Source: Bacillota bacterium (GTDB taxonomy: Bacteria; Bacillota_E; JAJZYS01; JAJYTV01). From it: a DNA stretch of 22,254 nucleotides. This document shows positions 1-7,225 of the stretch, one piece after another. The translations under genes and the position numbers were made by a program. The notes beneath the pieces were generated by a model that saw only the letters and a list, made by a program, of their open reading frames with translations, was not told the origin of the DNA and ran no database searches. How positions within the stretch are numbered: position 1 is the first letter of the stretch; the number at the start of each line of letters is the position of its first letter. The DNA lies in assembly GCA_021845645.1 (NCBI GenBank), contig JAJZVM010000061.1:1-22254 (forward strand), given 5' to 3'.

Positions 1-153
1 GTCTACGCCCGCGTCCACCAGCATGCGCTCGCCGCGGCTCTCCACCAGGTAGACGCTGACGAACGGCACCGACCAGAGCATCGGCAGGAGGATGCGGTAC
101 AGCCCGTCCGCGAGGCGCCAGGCGTTTTCGGCCACCGCCTCTTCGTAGATCAC
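1..153 (-). CDS. MBL-fold metallo-hydrolase, N-terminal 51 codons (cut by window edge)
   Basis: The frame begins with a GTG that overlaps the etfA stop codon (GTGA) and stays open to the left edge. The 51 visible residues have the usual start of metallo-beta-lactamase-fold hydrolases: a strand with ADGLYRI, then SVPFVSVYLVE, then a second strand ending in MLVDAGVD, where the DxG turn precedes the first metal-binding region. The metal-binding HxHxDH motif would lie beyond the window, so activity cannot be judged. The overlap with etfA implies translational coupling and membership of the acyl-CoA oxidation operon, where such proteins are often thioesterase- or glyoxalase II-like hydrolases. That specific role is inference; the fold assignment is fairly secure. 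Confidence 0.75.
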   Translation of the reverse strand, partial: MIYEEAVAENAWRLADGLYRILLPMLWSVPFVSVYLVESRGERMLVDAGVD

Positions 154-1133
154 CAGCCGCGCATCTCCTTCACAGTCTCCGTCATGGCCCTCACGACCTC
201 CCGCCAGTCCCCGACGATGCCAAGGCGGGCGTAGTCGAAGATCGGCGCCTCGGGGTCCTGGTTGATCGCCACGATCGTCTTCGCCCGCGAGCAGCCGACG
301 AGGTGCTGGCTCGCCCCTGAGATGCCTACGGCGATGTAGAGGTCTGGCGCCACCGTCTTGCCGGTCTGGCCGATCTGCCAGGTGGCGGGCGCCCAACCCT
401 CGTCGACCGCCGCGCGGGAGGCGCCGACGGCGCCACCGAGGGCCGCCGCGAGTTCCCCGAGCGCGGTGAAACCTTCCGGCCCGCCAAGCCCCCGCCCACC
501 GGAGACGATCACCTTGGCCTCTTCGAGCCCTGGACCTTCGCGCTGTTCGCTCTCCATCCGGACGCGTCGCGGCCAATGGACCTCGAAGGGGATCCGGGTA
601 CCGAGCGCCCGCACGGGACCGCTGCCCCGACGCGGCTCGCCGTCCTCTCTGCCGGCACCTGGCCGCAGGGTGGCGACCGCCGTCTCCGTCCGCGCCGCCA
701 TGGTCGCGATCGCCTTGCCGCCGAAGACCAGCCGTTCGCAAAGGAGCACCCCCGCCTCGACGCGGATGTCCGTCACCTCGCCGACGAAGCCGGCCCCGAG
801 CCTGTAGGCGAGGCGCGGCGCCCAGTCGCGCCCCAGGCTGTCGGCGGCGAGGCAGACCAGCGCCGGTTGAAGGTCCGCGGCTGCCGCCGCCAAGGCCGCG
901 AGTCCCGCTTCGGACGGCCCTGCGGCCAGGGCCGCCTCCTCCGAATAGATCACCTCGCCTGCGCCCACCCGCTGCAGAGCGGGTGCCGCGCCGCGCGAGA
1001 CGGGCCCAAGCGCGAGCGCCGCCATCCCGCAGCCCAGCGACGCCGCGAGCCCGGCCGCCGCCCTGACCATCTCGAGCTCCTGGGCGGAGACCGCGCCGCC
1101 TTCGGCCCAGACCGCCGTCAGAATCCCTGGCAA
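150..1133 (-). CDS. etfA: Electron transfer flavoprotein, alpha subunit
   Basis: EtfA is the FAD-binding subunit of the heterodimer that takes electrons from acyl-CoA dehydrogenases and passes them to a quinone-linked oxidoreductase. The 327-residue product matches the usual length. Its C-terminal FAD domain is textbook: [13 protein letters not shown], then [20 protein letters not shown], then [20 protein letters not shown]. The N-terminal half is the alpha/beta domain that packs on EtfB. I chose the TTG start because a very strong purine-rich ribosome site (GGGAGGGGG) lies 4 nt upstream; the frame stays open further upstream, but only through etfB in another frame. etfB ends 14 nt upstream and the MBL-fold gene overlaps its stop, so the three are co-translated. 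Confidence 0.95.
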   Translation of the reverse strand: MPGILTAVWAEGGAVSAQELEMVRAAAGLAASLGCGMAALALGPVSRGAAPALQRVGAGEVIYSEEAALAAGPSEAGLAALAAAAADLQPALVCLAADSLGRDWAPRLAYRLGAGFVGEVTDIRVEAGVLLCERLVFGGKAIATMAARTETAVATLRPGAGREDGEPRRGSGPVRALGTRIPFEVHWPRRVRMESEQREGPGLEEAKVIVSGGRGLGGPEGFTALGELAAALGGAVGASRAAVDEGWAPATWQIGQTGKTVAPDLYIAVGISGASQHLVGCSRAKTIVAINQDPEAPIFDYARLGIVGDWREVVRAMTETVKEMRGW

Positions 1134-1147
1134 CAGGCCCCCTCCCC

Positions 1148-1939
1148 TCAGATGGCGCCGAGCTCGCCGAGCCGCCGCACGAGAGAGCGCGCCCGCTCGC
1201 CCGCCGTGGCGCCGTCGATCATCTCCGCCTTGCCGCGCGGCGGCGGCAGCCGCAGAGCCGTGGTCTCCACCTCCGCGGTGCCCCCGTCGCCCTTGGCCAA
1301 CTCGCCGAGGGCGAGGACGGCGATCTCGCAGCCGCGGGCCGCCATCACATCCCTGATCCTGGCCGGGCGCAGCACATTGCCGCCAGCGTTGGTCACCGTC
1401 AGCACGGCAGGGCCTGGCAGCCGGTAGACGGCCGTGCCGCCCTCGAGTTGCTGCACCGCCTGAAATGCGTCGCCATCCCGCCGGACTTCGGAAACGAAGG
1501 GCAGGCAGGGCACGCCGAGCGACTCGGCCAGCATGCCGCCGAGCTGTCCCGCCTCCCAGTCGGCCGCCTGCCGTCCGAGCAGAACGAGATCGGCGGGCGG
1601 CAGGCGGCGGATTGCCGCGGCGAGGATGTCGGCCTTGCGCCGCGCGCCAAGTCCCTGCTCCTCGCCGCTTACGAGCACCGCCCGGTCGCACTGCAGGGCG
1701 AGGGCTTTGCGCAGCACCTCCTCGGCGGCCTGCGGGCCGAACGAGAGGGCCGTCAGCTCGCATGCGCCGCCCAAGGCGTCCCGCAGGCGCAGTGCGACCT
1801 CGAGCGCGTTGCCGTCGAAAACGCTGAGGACATAGGGGGCGCGCGGCACCAGCGGCTCTCTGCGCTCCGGGTCGACGGCGAAGGCGCTCTGCGGGATTTC
1901 CGGATCGAGGACGCGCTTGAGCAGAACGACGGCGTGCAC
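1148..1939 (-). CDS. etfB: Electron transfer flavoprotein, beta subunit
   Basis: EtfB is the AMP-binding partner of EtfA and carries the loop that docks on acyl-CoA dehydrogenases. The 263-residue product starts with a typical strand (HAVVLLKRVLDPE), followed by FDGNALEVALRLRDA and then LVLLGRQAADWEAGQLGGML, the AMP-binding region, with PAVLTVTNAGGN near the C-terminus. The GTG start has only a weak ribosome site (GGGCAAGAG), but no better start exists in frame before the upstream SDR gene, which ends 11 nt earlier. Gene order etfB-etfA is the standard one. Its place directly behind an acyl-CoA dehydrogenase, hydratase and dehydrogenase suggests a dedicated electron acceptor for that pathway. 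Confidence 0.94.
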   Translation of the reverse strand: MHAVVLLKRVLDPEIPQSAFAVDPERREPLVPRAPYVLSVFDGNALEVALRLRDALGGACELTALSFGPQAAEEVLRKALALQCDRAVLVSGEEQGLGARRKADILAAAIRRLPPADLVLLGRQAADWEAGQLGGMLAESLGVPCLPFVSEVRRDGDAFQAVQQLEGGTAVYRLPGPAVLTVTNAGGNVLRPARIRDVMAARGCEIAVLALGELAKGDGGTAEVETTALRLPPPRGKAEMIDGATAGERARSLVRRLGELGAI

Positions 1940-1950
1940 CTCTTGCCCGC

Positions 1951-2703
1951 CTAGCCGCGTGGCCCGCCGGCCACATAGATGACCTGGCCCGAGACGAAGC
2001 TCGCGTCGTCGCTGCACAGGAAGGCGGCGACCCGCCCCACTTCCTCCGGCTGGCCGACGCGCCGGAGCGGGATCTCCGCCGCGGCCTGGGCCTTCATCTG
2101 CTCGAAGTCGACGCCGACGCGCTCGGCGGTCTGCCGCGTCATGCGCGTCTCGATGAAGCCGGGAGCCACGGCGTTGACGTTGATCCCGAAAGGTCCCAGC
2201 TCGATCGCGAGGGTGCGCGTCAGCCCCTGGATCCCCGCCTTGACGGCGGCATAGTTGGCCTGGCCGCGATTGCCGAGAGCCGAGGTGGACGACGTGAGGA
2301 CGATCTTGCCGTAACGCTGCGGCACCATGTGGCGCTGCGCGGCCTGCGCGACGAGGAAGCTACCCTTGAGGTGGGTCGCGACGACGATGTCGAAGTCCTC
2401 CTCGCTCATCTTGTGGATCAGGTTGTCGCGCGTGAGACCCGCGCAGGCGACCAGGACGCCGAGCCCGCCAAGCGCCTGCACCGTCTGCGCGACGGCCGCC
2501 TCGACCGCGTCGCGCCGCGAGACGTCGCAGGCTAGCGCGATCGCCTCGCCCCCGGCCGCCCGGATCTCCGCCGCCGTCTCCTCGGCCGGGCCGATGTCTA
2601 GGTCCCACACGGCCACCCTGTCGCCCCGCGCCGCCAGGATGCGCGCCGTCGCCGCGCCGATGCCCCGACCCGCGCCCGTCACGATCGCAACTCTCTCCGC
2701 CAA
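1951..2703 (-). CDS. FabG-like short-chain dehydrogenase/reductase
   Basis: A 250-residue classical SDR with Rossmann motif TGAGRGIG (residues 9-16), catalytic serine in LTSSTSALG (about 138-139), the YxxxK pair at Tyr151/Lys155, and PGFIETRM after the active site. The NNAG motif reads ACAG, a tolerated variant. The sequence resembles 3-oxoacyl-ACP reductases (FabG), including DNLIHKMSEEDFD, but in this operon the likely job is NAD(P)-dependent oxidation of a 3-hydroxyacyl-CoA produced by the neighbouring MaoC pair. The TTG start is chosen because GGGAGGGG lies 7 nt upstream. The gap to the upstream MaoC gene is 44 nt. Cofactor preference (Asp at the end of strand 2, VWDLD) favours NAD over NADP, by family knowledge. 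Confidence 0.92.
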   Translation of the reverse strand: MAERVAIVTGAGRGIGAATARILAARGDRVAVWDLDIGPAEETAAEIRAAGGEAIALACDVSRRDAVEAAVAQTVQALGGLGVLVACAGLTRDNLIHKMSEEDFDIVVATHLKGSFLVAQAAQRHMVPQRYGKIVLTSSTSALGNRGQANYAAVKAGIQGLTRTLAIELGPFGINVNAVAPGFIETRMTRQTAERVGVDFEQMKAQAAAEIPLRRVGQPEEVGRVAAFLCSDDASFVSGQVIYVAGGPRG

Positions 2704-2747
2704 GCCGGTTCCCCTCCCAGTTGTGGGCCGTCTCGTGCCGATCCCCG

Positions 2748-3155
2748 TCAAAACCCCAGCCAGATCTCCGCGTCGCCCTCGGTCACCTGCTCGCCACCGT
2801 CGTTCTCCGCCCAAACGCGCAGGGCCACCAGGTGCCCGCCGTCTGCCCCCCGCACCTCGCGCACGACGCCGCGGCAGGTCAGGCGGTCGCCCAGGTGCAC
2901 CATGCGCCGAAAGCGCACCTCGATGCCCCGGACCGAGCCCGCCCCGGCGTAATCCGTCAGGAGCTGGCCCAGGAAGCCCATCGACAGCATGCCGTGCGCG
3001 ATCACGGACGGCAGGCCGACCGACCTCGCGGTCTCCACGTCGGTGTGGACCAGGTTGTCGTCGCCCGATGCCCCCGCGTAGTGCAGGAGCTGCAGCTTCC
3101 CCACCGGCTCCTTCACGAGCCGCGGAATCTCCTCGCCCGGCTCGGGCAGCCGCAC
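2748..3155 (-). CDS. MaoC-like enoyl-CoA hydratase subunit (hot-dog fold)
   Basis: A 135-residue single hot-dog protein. It has the (R)-hydratase active-site signature ASGDDNLVHTD (Asp and His five residues apart), followed by GLPSVIAHGMLSMGFLGQLL, the conserved central helix of MaoC/PaaZ-C proteins. A GTG start with a perfect AGGAGG ribosome site 7 nt upstream fixes the N-terminus. It lies 11 nt behind a FAS1-like dehydratase gene, an arrangement known for two-subunit hydratases such as HadAB/HadBC and ChsH1/ChsH2, where this MaoC subunit supplies the catalytic residues. The likely reaction is hydration of the enoyl-CoA made by the co-encoded acyl-CoA dehydrogenase; the exact substrate is not readable from sequence. 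Confidence 0.9.
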   Translation of the reverse strand: MRLPEPGEEIPRLVKEPVGKLQLLHYAGASGDDNLVHTDVETARSVGLPSVIAHGMLSMGFLGQLLTDYAGAGSVRGIEVRFRRMVHLGDRLTCRGVVREVRGADGGHLVALRVWAENDGGEQVTEGDAEIWLGF

Positions 3156-3166
3156 CGCCCCACCTC

Positions 3167-3562
3167 CTAGCGATAGATCAGCGTGCTTCGACTCCTGTAG
3201 ACGAGAAGGCCCAGGCCGTCGCGGCCCTCGGACGCGATCACGATGAACGTCATGCGGCCGAGGCTGCCCTCCTTCTCGTAGACATCGTCCACCCGCCAGA
3301 CCACCTGCAGGGCGTCCCCGGCGCGGATCGGCCGATGGTAGCGGTATTCCTCGCCAGCGTGCAGGATGCGCTTCTTGTCGAGCGCGAGGCCCGGCAGCTC
3401 GCCGTGGAAGGTGGTCGGGAAGGTCGGCGGCGCGATCTCGCCCGAAAGGTGCAGTGGCTCGCGGTCCCCGATCGCCTCGGCGAAGCGCCGGATCGCGCCG
3501 CGCTCCACCTCGTGCAGTTCCACCCGGGACGCGCGGCCGATCAGCGTGCGGTCGATCTCCAT
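3167..3562 (-). CDS. FAS1-like dehydratase domain protein (MaoC N-terminal type), partner hydratase subunit
   Basis: A 131-residue protein of the MaoC N-terminal / FAS1-like dehydratase family. It shows ELHEVERGAIRRFAEAIGD near residues 13-31, the APPTFPTTF segment that follows in this family, and a hot-dog core (HAGEEYRYHRPIRAGD). It lacks the complete Asp-x4-His signature seen in the downstream subunit (it reads GDREPLH), in line with a structural or substrate-binding role in a heteromer. The ATG start follows a G-rich stretch (GGGGGGGAC) about 5 nt upstream. It sits 25 nt behind the acyl-CoA dehydrogenase gene and 11 nt ahead of the MaoC gene, which argues that the two hydratase subunits are made together. 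Confidence 0.88.
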   Translation of the reverse strand: MEIDRTLIGRASRVELHEVERGAIRRFAEAIGDREPLHLSGEIAPPTFPTTFHGELPGLALDKKRILHAGEEYRYHRPIRAGDALQVVWRVDDVYEKEGSLGRMTFIVIASEGRDGLGLLVYRSRSTLIYR

Positions 3563-3587
3563 GCCCGTCCCCCCCGGCCCGCCTTCG

Positions 3588-4760
3588 CTACTCCCAGCGT
3601 CCATGACCATGGGTGCCGCGCAGGAGGTCGCGTGCGATCGTCCGCTTCTGGATCTCGTCCGTGCCCTCGTAGATGCGGAAGACGCGCACGTCGCGCAGCA
3701 CCCGCTCGATCGGCAGTTCCTTCGTGTAGCCCATGCCGCCGTGGATCTGCATGACGCGGTCCGCGACGCGGTTGGCCGTCTGGGCTCCGTGCAGCTTGGC
3801 GATCGAAGCCTCGTGGCGGTTGTCGATCCCCTCGTCCTGCAGCCAGGCGGCATGCAGCGTGAGCCAGCGCGCCGCCTCGATCTCCACCTCGGAGTCCGCG
3901 AGCATCCACTGGATCGCCTGGTTGTCGCCGATCGGCCGCCCGAAGGCGACCCGCTGGCGGGCGTAGTCGACGCCCATCTCGAGGAGGCGCTGCGAACGGC
4001 CGACGGCGCGCGCCGGGATGATGACGCGCCCGTTGACGATCCAGCGCATGGCGAGTTCGAAGCCCTTGCCGACCTCGCCAAGCACATTGCGGCCAGGCAC
4101 GCGCACCCCGTTGAACGTCAGGCGCGCGGGGCCCCAGGACCCCATCGTCGGGATGTAGCGCGACGTGAATCCCATGGCGCGGTCGACGAGGAAGGCGGTG
4201 ATGCCGCCCTTCGCGCCCTTCGCGCGGTCGGTCACGGCGAAGACGATGGCGAAGTCCGCCTCGTTGCCGCCCGTGATGAAGACCTTCTCGCCCGTGAGAA
4301 CCCAGTCGGTGCCGTCCTGCACGGCCTGCATGCGGATGTTCGTCGCGTCGGAGCCGGCGGTCGGTTCGGTCAAGGCGAAGCAGGATCGCCGCTCGCCCTC
4401 GATGGTCGGCAGGAGATATTCCTTGCGCTGCTCCGCGTCGCAGGCGAAGAGGATGTTGTCGGCGGCACCGCCGAACTGGAACGGCACGAGGCAGCGGAAC
4501 AGCTCCATCGTCGCGAGCACCGTCAGCTGCGTGCCCAGGCCGACACCGCCGTATTCCTCAGGCGTCTGCAGCCCCCAGAGCCCGAGGTCCCGGGCCTTGA
4601 GCTGCAGGCCGCGCAGGGTCGCCTGATCGGGGTAGTCCTGCCCGCGACCCTCGAGTTCGGCCGCCTGCAGCTCCTGCTCGAGCGGCATCAGCTCAGCCTG
4701 CACGAATGTGCGCACCGTCTCGAGTATCAGCCTCTCCTCCGGCGAGAGACGAAAGTCCAT
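3588..4760 (-). CDS. Acyl-CoA dehydrogenase
   Basis: A full-length 390-residue FAD flavoenzyme that introduces the alpha-beta double bond into an acyl-CoA. Seen in order: N-terminal helical domain (FRLSPEERLILETVRTF), EEYGGVGLG, the first signature CFALTEPTAGSD with GEKVFITGG, the helical C-domain with RVAFGRPIGDNQAIQWMLAD, and the catalytic region IHGGMGYTKELPIERVLRD and RIYEGTDEIQKRTIARDLL. Glu365 in YEGT is at the catalytic base position of the short/medium-chain type. The ATG start has GGAGG about 11 nt upstream, with a second purine block (GGCAGG) next to the start. It heads the catabolic part of the operon, and EtfAB encoded downstream is the expected electron acceptor. Chain-length preference cannot be decided from sequence alone. 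Confidence 0.95.
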   Translation of the reverse strand: MDFRLSPEERLILETVRTFVQAELMPLEQELQAAELEGRGQDYPDQATLRGLQLKARDLGLWGLQTPEEYGGVGLGTQLTVLATMELFRCLVPFQFGGAADNILFACDAEQRKEYLLPTIEGERRSCFALTEPTAGSDATNIRMQAVQDGTDWVLTGEKVFITGGNEADFAIVFAVTDRAKGAKGGITAFLVDRAMGFTSRYIPTMGSWGPARLTFNGVRVPGRNVLGEVGKGFELAMRWIVNGRVIIPARAVGRSQRLLEMGVDYARQRVAFGRPIGDNQAIQWMLADSEVEIEAARWLTLHAAWLQDEGIDNRHEASIAKLHGAQTANRVADRVMQIHGGMGYTKELPIERVLRDVRVFRIYEGTDEIQKRTIARDLLRGTHGHGRWE

Positions 4761-4847
4761 CCTGCCTGCAACCTCCTCGTCCGAGCGGCACGTGACGCGC
4801 AGCCCGACGGTCGGTATGGGCGTCCCCGATCCCGGCCGCCGCCCGCC

Positions 4848-5207
4848 TTAGAAGCGCTCGTCGTCCTCCTCGCGGCCCCAGCGCAACTTCCTGCCGCTCT
4901 GCTGCGCGCGGAAGATCCGCTCCTCGGCGTACACCTTCGCGACCTGCCCGACCTCGGCCTCGGGCACGGTCAGGTGAACGGCAGCCCGCGTGATCGTGCC
5001 GACTGCGCTGCGCGGCAGCATGATCTGGCCGATCAGCCCATGGCGCACACCGATGCCGTCGAAGATGTCCTCCTCGATGTCCCCCAACACATGCGTCACG
5101 TGACCGACCAGCCTGCCGTCCTGGCTCAGTACCTTGGTGCCGGCCTCGAGCGCCAGCCACGAGATCTCGTCGTCCGGCGAGAGGATGTCGTCGTCGTCCC
5201 TTGCCAC
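4848..5207 (-). CDS. PRC-barrel domain protein
   Basis: A 119-residue protein with a very acidic N-terminus (ARDDDDILSPDDE) followed by a PRC-barrel-like beta domain at roughly residues 17-95: WLALEAGTKVLSQDGRLVGHV, then DIFDGIGVRHG and MLPRSAVGTITRAAVHL. The C-terminus is charged and ends in GREEDDERF. PRC-barrels occur in photosystem H subunits and RimM, and as stand-alone adaptor proteins in many bacteria, so no specific function can be given. The GTG start follows GAGGTGG by 4 nt. The gene ends 87 nt before the acyl-CoA dehydrogenase, so it may be the first operon gene or simply an upstream neighbour. The gene to its own upstream side is a pseudogene. Confidence 0.75.
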   Translation of the reverse strand: MARDDDDILSPDDEISWLALEAGTKVLSQDGRLVGHVTHVLGDIEEDIFDGIGVRHGLIGQIMLPRSAVGTITRAAVHLTVPEAEVGQVAKVYAEERIFRAQQSGRKLRWGREEDDERF

Positions 5208-5289
5208 GGTGCCACCTCGCTTCCCGGATGCTTCCCCGCCCTTCGCGAACGGCGGACCGGGATCCTCCTCCGGCGGCGGCTACCCCTTC

Positions 5290-6119
5290 CCGCCTCCCGC
5301 TTGAGCCGGAGGCGGATCGCGGACTTCAGCCCTTGCCGGCGCCGGTCTTCGGAAGTTCGTCCGGATCCTGAGCATCTTCGGCGCCGTGAACGCCGTGACC
5401 CGCCTGCACGCCAAGGCTGGGATATCCCCGGGATCCGCCTGCGTCTGCGGCCGCTGCGTCGCGGCGCCAGCACGTCCCCGACCTCGGCCGAGCCGAGGTG
5501 CTCGCCGCCGGCGATGTCGATGTCCTTCACGCGGTCCACGATCCTGATGCAGCCCTCAGGTTGGAGGACGGCCATGTCCCCGTCGGGTATCGCGACATCC
5601 GCAACGATAAAGGCACTGAGCACGTTCGTCTTGACGCCGAGGTCCTCGTTCAGCACCACGGCGACAGGCGAGACCTCGGTCCCCGTGCCCGCCGGCGTCG
5701 GCAGCGCGACGAACGGGATCCCGATGGGCCCGGCTTTCGGCCAACGCTCGCCTCGGTTTCCCCTCAGTTCCTGGCGGGTCCCGCAGGCCCCGGCCGAGCC
5801 ACCAGCGTGCGGCCTTGGCCGCATCGAGCACGCTGCCGCCGCCGACAGCGCTGATGCCGTCCGCGTCCGCGTCCTGATAGGCCTGGGCGATCTCGGCCAC
5901 CGTGCCGGCCCTCGCGTCCTGGTCGACGCGCTTGTAGGCAGAGGCGATTGCGACACCGCGGGAGTCCGCCTCGACCGCCCCCTCGAGCTCGGCCGCGACG
6001 CCCGCCCTGCGCAGAACCTGGTCCATCATGAGCAGCACCCGGCGGGCGCCCAGTCCCTGGAGCACTCCGCCCAGCCTGCGCCTGCTCCCGGGTCCGCTCT
6101 CCACTGCGCTGCGCATCTC
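5290..6119 (-). pseudogene. Chimeric relic: iron-type alcohol dehydrogenase N-half joined to acyl-CoA synthetase C-terminus
   Basis: From 6119 downwards one frame reads like the N-terminal half of group III (iron) alcohol dehydrogenases: LGARRVLLMMDQVLRRAGV, then DADADGISAVGGGSVLDAAKA. Near 5790 the match jumps frame to IPFVALPTPAGTGTEVSPVA, the next conserved block of the same family, ending at ADVAIPD. Around 5580, without leaving that frame, it becomes the C-terminal hinge of AMP-forming acyl-CoA synthetases (GDMAVLQPEGCIRIVDRVKD, GGEHLGSAEVGDVL). After a missing stretch, two more frame changes are needed to read TAFTAPKML, then DELPKTGAGKG, then LKSAIRLRLK, the end of that family. The metal-binding half of the dehydrogenase and most of the synthetase are gone. 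There is no ribosome site at the 5' end. I infer a deletion between two neighbouring genes followed by decay. Confidence 0.8.
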
Positions 6120-6158
6120 ATAGCGGAAAGCTCAGTTAAAGAGGTTTGTTGGTACCCA

Positions 6159-6195
6159 AAGGGCAACGCTCCCTGACAGATGGCGCGTTGCCCTT
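6159..6195 (-). terminator. Probable terminator hairpin of the lipoprotein gene
   Basis: Two perfectly complementary 10-nt arms (AAGGGCAACG at 6159-6168 and CGTTGCCCTT at 6186-6195) enclose a 17-nt loop. On the minus strand the hairpin begins in the lipoprotein stop codon and is followed by TTTGGG, a short U run. This is a reasonable but not strong intrinsic terminator. Confidence 0.55.
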
Positions 6196-6833
6196 CAATA
6201 GTTGCTCTGCTGCGAGCCGCTGGGCAGCGGGTGCATGGACTTCGCAAACTGCCGGAGCACGGAGAGTGGCACGGCTCGCCCACTGAAGTAGACGAGGACC
6301 GTCCCAGACTGTTTCTTGTCACGGAAACCGATGTAGGTCGTCTTGTCGCCTAGAACCCAGACAAGGTTTTGCTTGCCCTGCCGTCCCTCGCCGATCGGTA
6401 GCTTGCCGATGGCGGACAGGCTGAGGTCCGACACGGGATGCAGGAACTGGATCGCTTGCATGAGCGAGCGCTTGGTCGTTGGCATTTCGTAGACCCACAC
6501 CATGCCAGCCCGCATAAACCCCTTGGGCAGGTTGAACTTGAGCTTTGGGTTCACGCACCGCAGCGTCAGCTGCCAGAAGGGCAGCCCTACGTACGCCTGC
6601 TGTGGTGCGGGCGACGGCAGCTTGCGCATGGCAGGCGCGTAGTCGCCAACACATCGGTAATGGGTAACGCTTGGCTCCATCAGTCCTAGAGACAATGGGA
6701 AACTAGCGACCCTCTTGTGGGTCTTGTCGTTGAGAATAGGGATCGTTGATTTGGCGGTGCTGGTTTCATGTGCAGCATTGCAGCCGGCCAACACCGTTGC
6801 CAGAAGGGCTACGGCGATTCCGAGTCGTTTCAT
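6195..6833 (-). CDS. Predicted lipoprotein of unknown family, low-GC gene
   Basis: A 212-residue exported protein that I do not recognise. The N-terminus is a clear lipoprotein signal: MKRLGIAVALLATVLAGC, with lipobox LAGC and the lipidated Cys at residue 18. The mature part contains two further cysteines (HYRCVGDYAP and TLRCVNPKLK) that could form a disulfide, and a beta-rich C-terminal half (LVWVLGDKTTYIGF, GTVLVYFSGRAVPLSVL). I chose the second ATG because GGGAGG lies 7 nt before it; the upstream in-frame ATG overlaps that site. Base composition is near 50-55% GC by eye, far below its neighbours, and the gene has its own promoter-like element and a terminator hairpin. It sits beside a transposase relic, all of which suggests recent horizontal acquisition. 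Confidence 0.75.
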   Translation of the reverse strand: MKRLGIAVALLATVLAGCNAAHETSTAKSTIPILNDKTHKRVASFPLSLGLMEPSVTHYRCVGDYAPAMRKLPSPAPQQAYVGLPFWQLTLRCVNPKLKFNLPKGFMRAGMVWVYEMPTTKRSLMQAIQFLHPVSDLSLSAIGKLPIGEGRQGKQNLVWVLGDKTTYIGFRDKKQSGTVLVYFSGRAVPLSVLRQFAKSMHPLPSGSQQSNY

Positions 6834-6852
6834 TTCTATTCCTCCCATTTCC

Positions 6853-6858
6853 AGTATA
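6853..6858 (-). promoter_or_regulatory. Candidate -10 element (TATACT) of the lipoprotein gene
   Basis: On the minus strand a near-consensus TATACT lies 19 nt before the chosen ATG, giving a very short leader of about 12 nt that still contains the GGGAGG ribosome site. I see no good -35 at 16-18 nt; a TTGAGT lies 21 nt upstream, which is too far for a normal sigma-A promoter. Support rests mainly on the -10 and on its position. Confidence 0.4.
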
Positions 6859-6987
6859 CGCCGAAAGATGGGCTGATCGACTCAAATCAGGTCTTATGTG
6901 GTAGCAAACGTCACGAACTGATGGCTGTGATCAAAGAGCCGATTCACCACGACGTTCCAGCAGAACATTGCGCATGCGCATGGAATC

Positions 6988-7225
6988 CTATTGTTGGAAC
7001 CAGACGAGGTATTTCGGCAGGTACTTGCTGCTCACGCCGTTGAACGGGCGCAGCCAGCGCTTCAAACGGCTGTGGTACGCGTTCACGCTATTCACATGAT
7101 AGATGTCGTGCCTGTGCACACCACGCCTCGCGTTCAGGATCTGAAACGGGATGTTGTTCGCCCGCGCAAACGCCCCGTATGGAGGCTGCATCGGTACACA
7201 GAGCATGCAGTTCTGAGCCAGCCCC
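6988..7225 (-). pseudogene. 3' remnant of an IS1595-family (ISXO2-like) transposase gene
   Basis: The minus-strand frame ending at 6988 encodes a characteristic transposase C-terminus: ARANNIPFQILNARRG, then HDIYHVNSVNAYHSRLKRWL, then FNGVSSKYLPKYLVWFQQ. This matches the end of ISXO2-type DDE transposases of the IS1595 family, where the histidine/asparagine stretch before YHSRLK lies in the catalytic core. Just upstream the preceding conserved piece (LCTDAAS, with the catalytic Asp) is in another frame, so one nucleotide indel separates the two. Nothing recognisable precedes it, so about three quarters of a normal 300-residue transposase is missing. I found no clear terminal inverted repeat. 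The remnant is non-functional. Confidence 0.8.

Noticed and set aside
150..1976. A 608-codon open frame covering etfA and extending through etfB
   Set aside because: Only the part from 1133 down is EtfA. The upstream 281 codons are Arg/Ala-rich and out of frame with the clearly real etfB; the start with the strong ribosome site is at 1133.
3366..6176. A 936-codon plus-strand open frame
   Set aside because: It lies opposite the acyl-CoA dehydrogenase, MaoC-type and PRC-barrel genes and the pseudogene, has His/Arg/Asp-rich antisense composition and no ribosome site; a codon-bias shadow of high-GC genes.
6965..6985. GCGCATGCGC palindrome as an insertion-sequence end
   Set aside because: It is a short self-complementary string with no partner copy on the other side of the transposase remnant.
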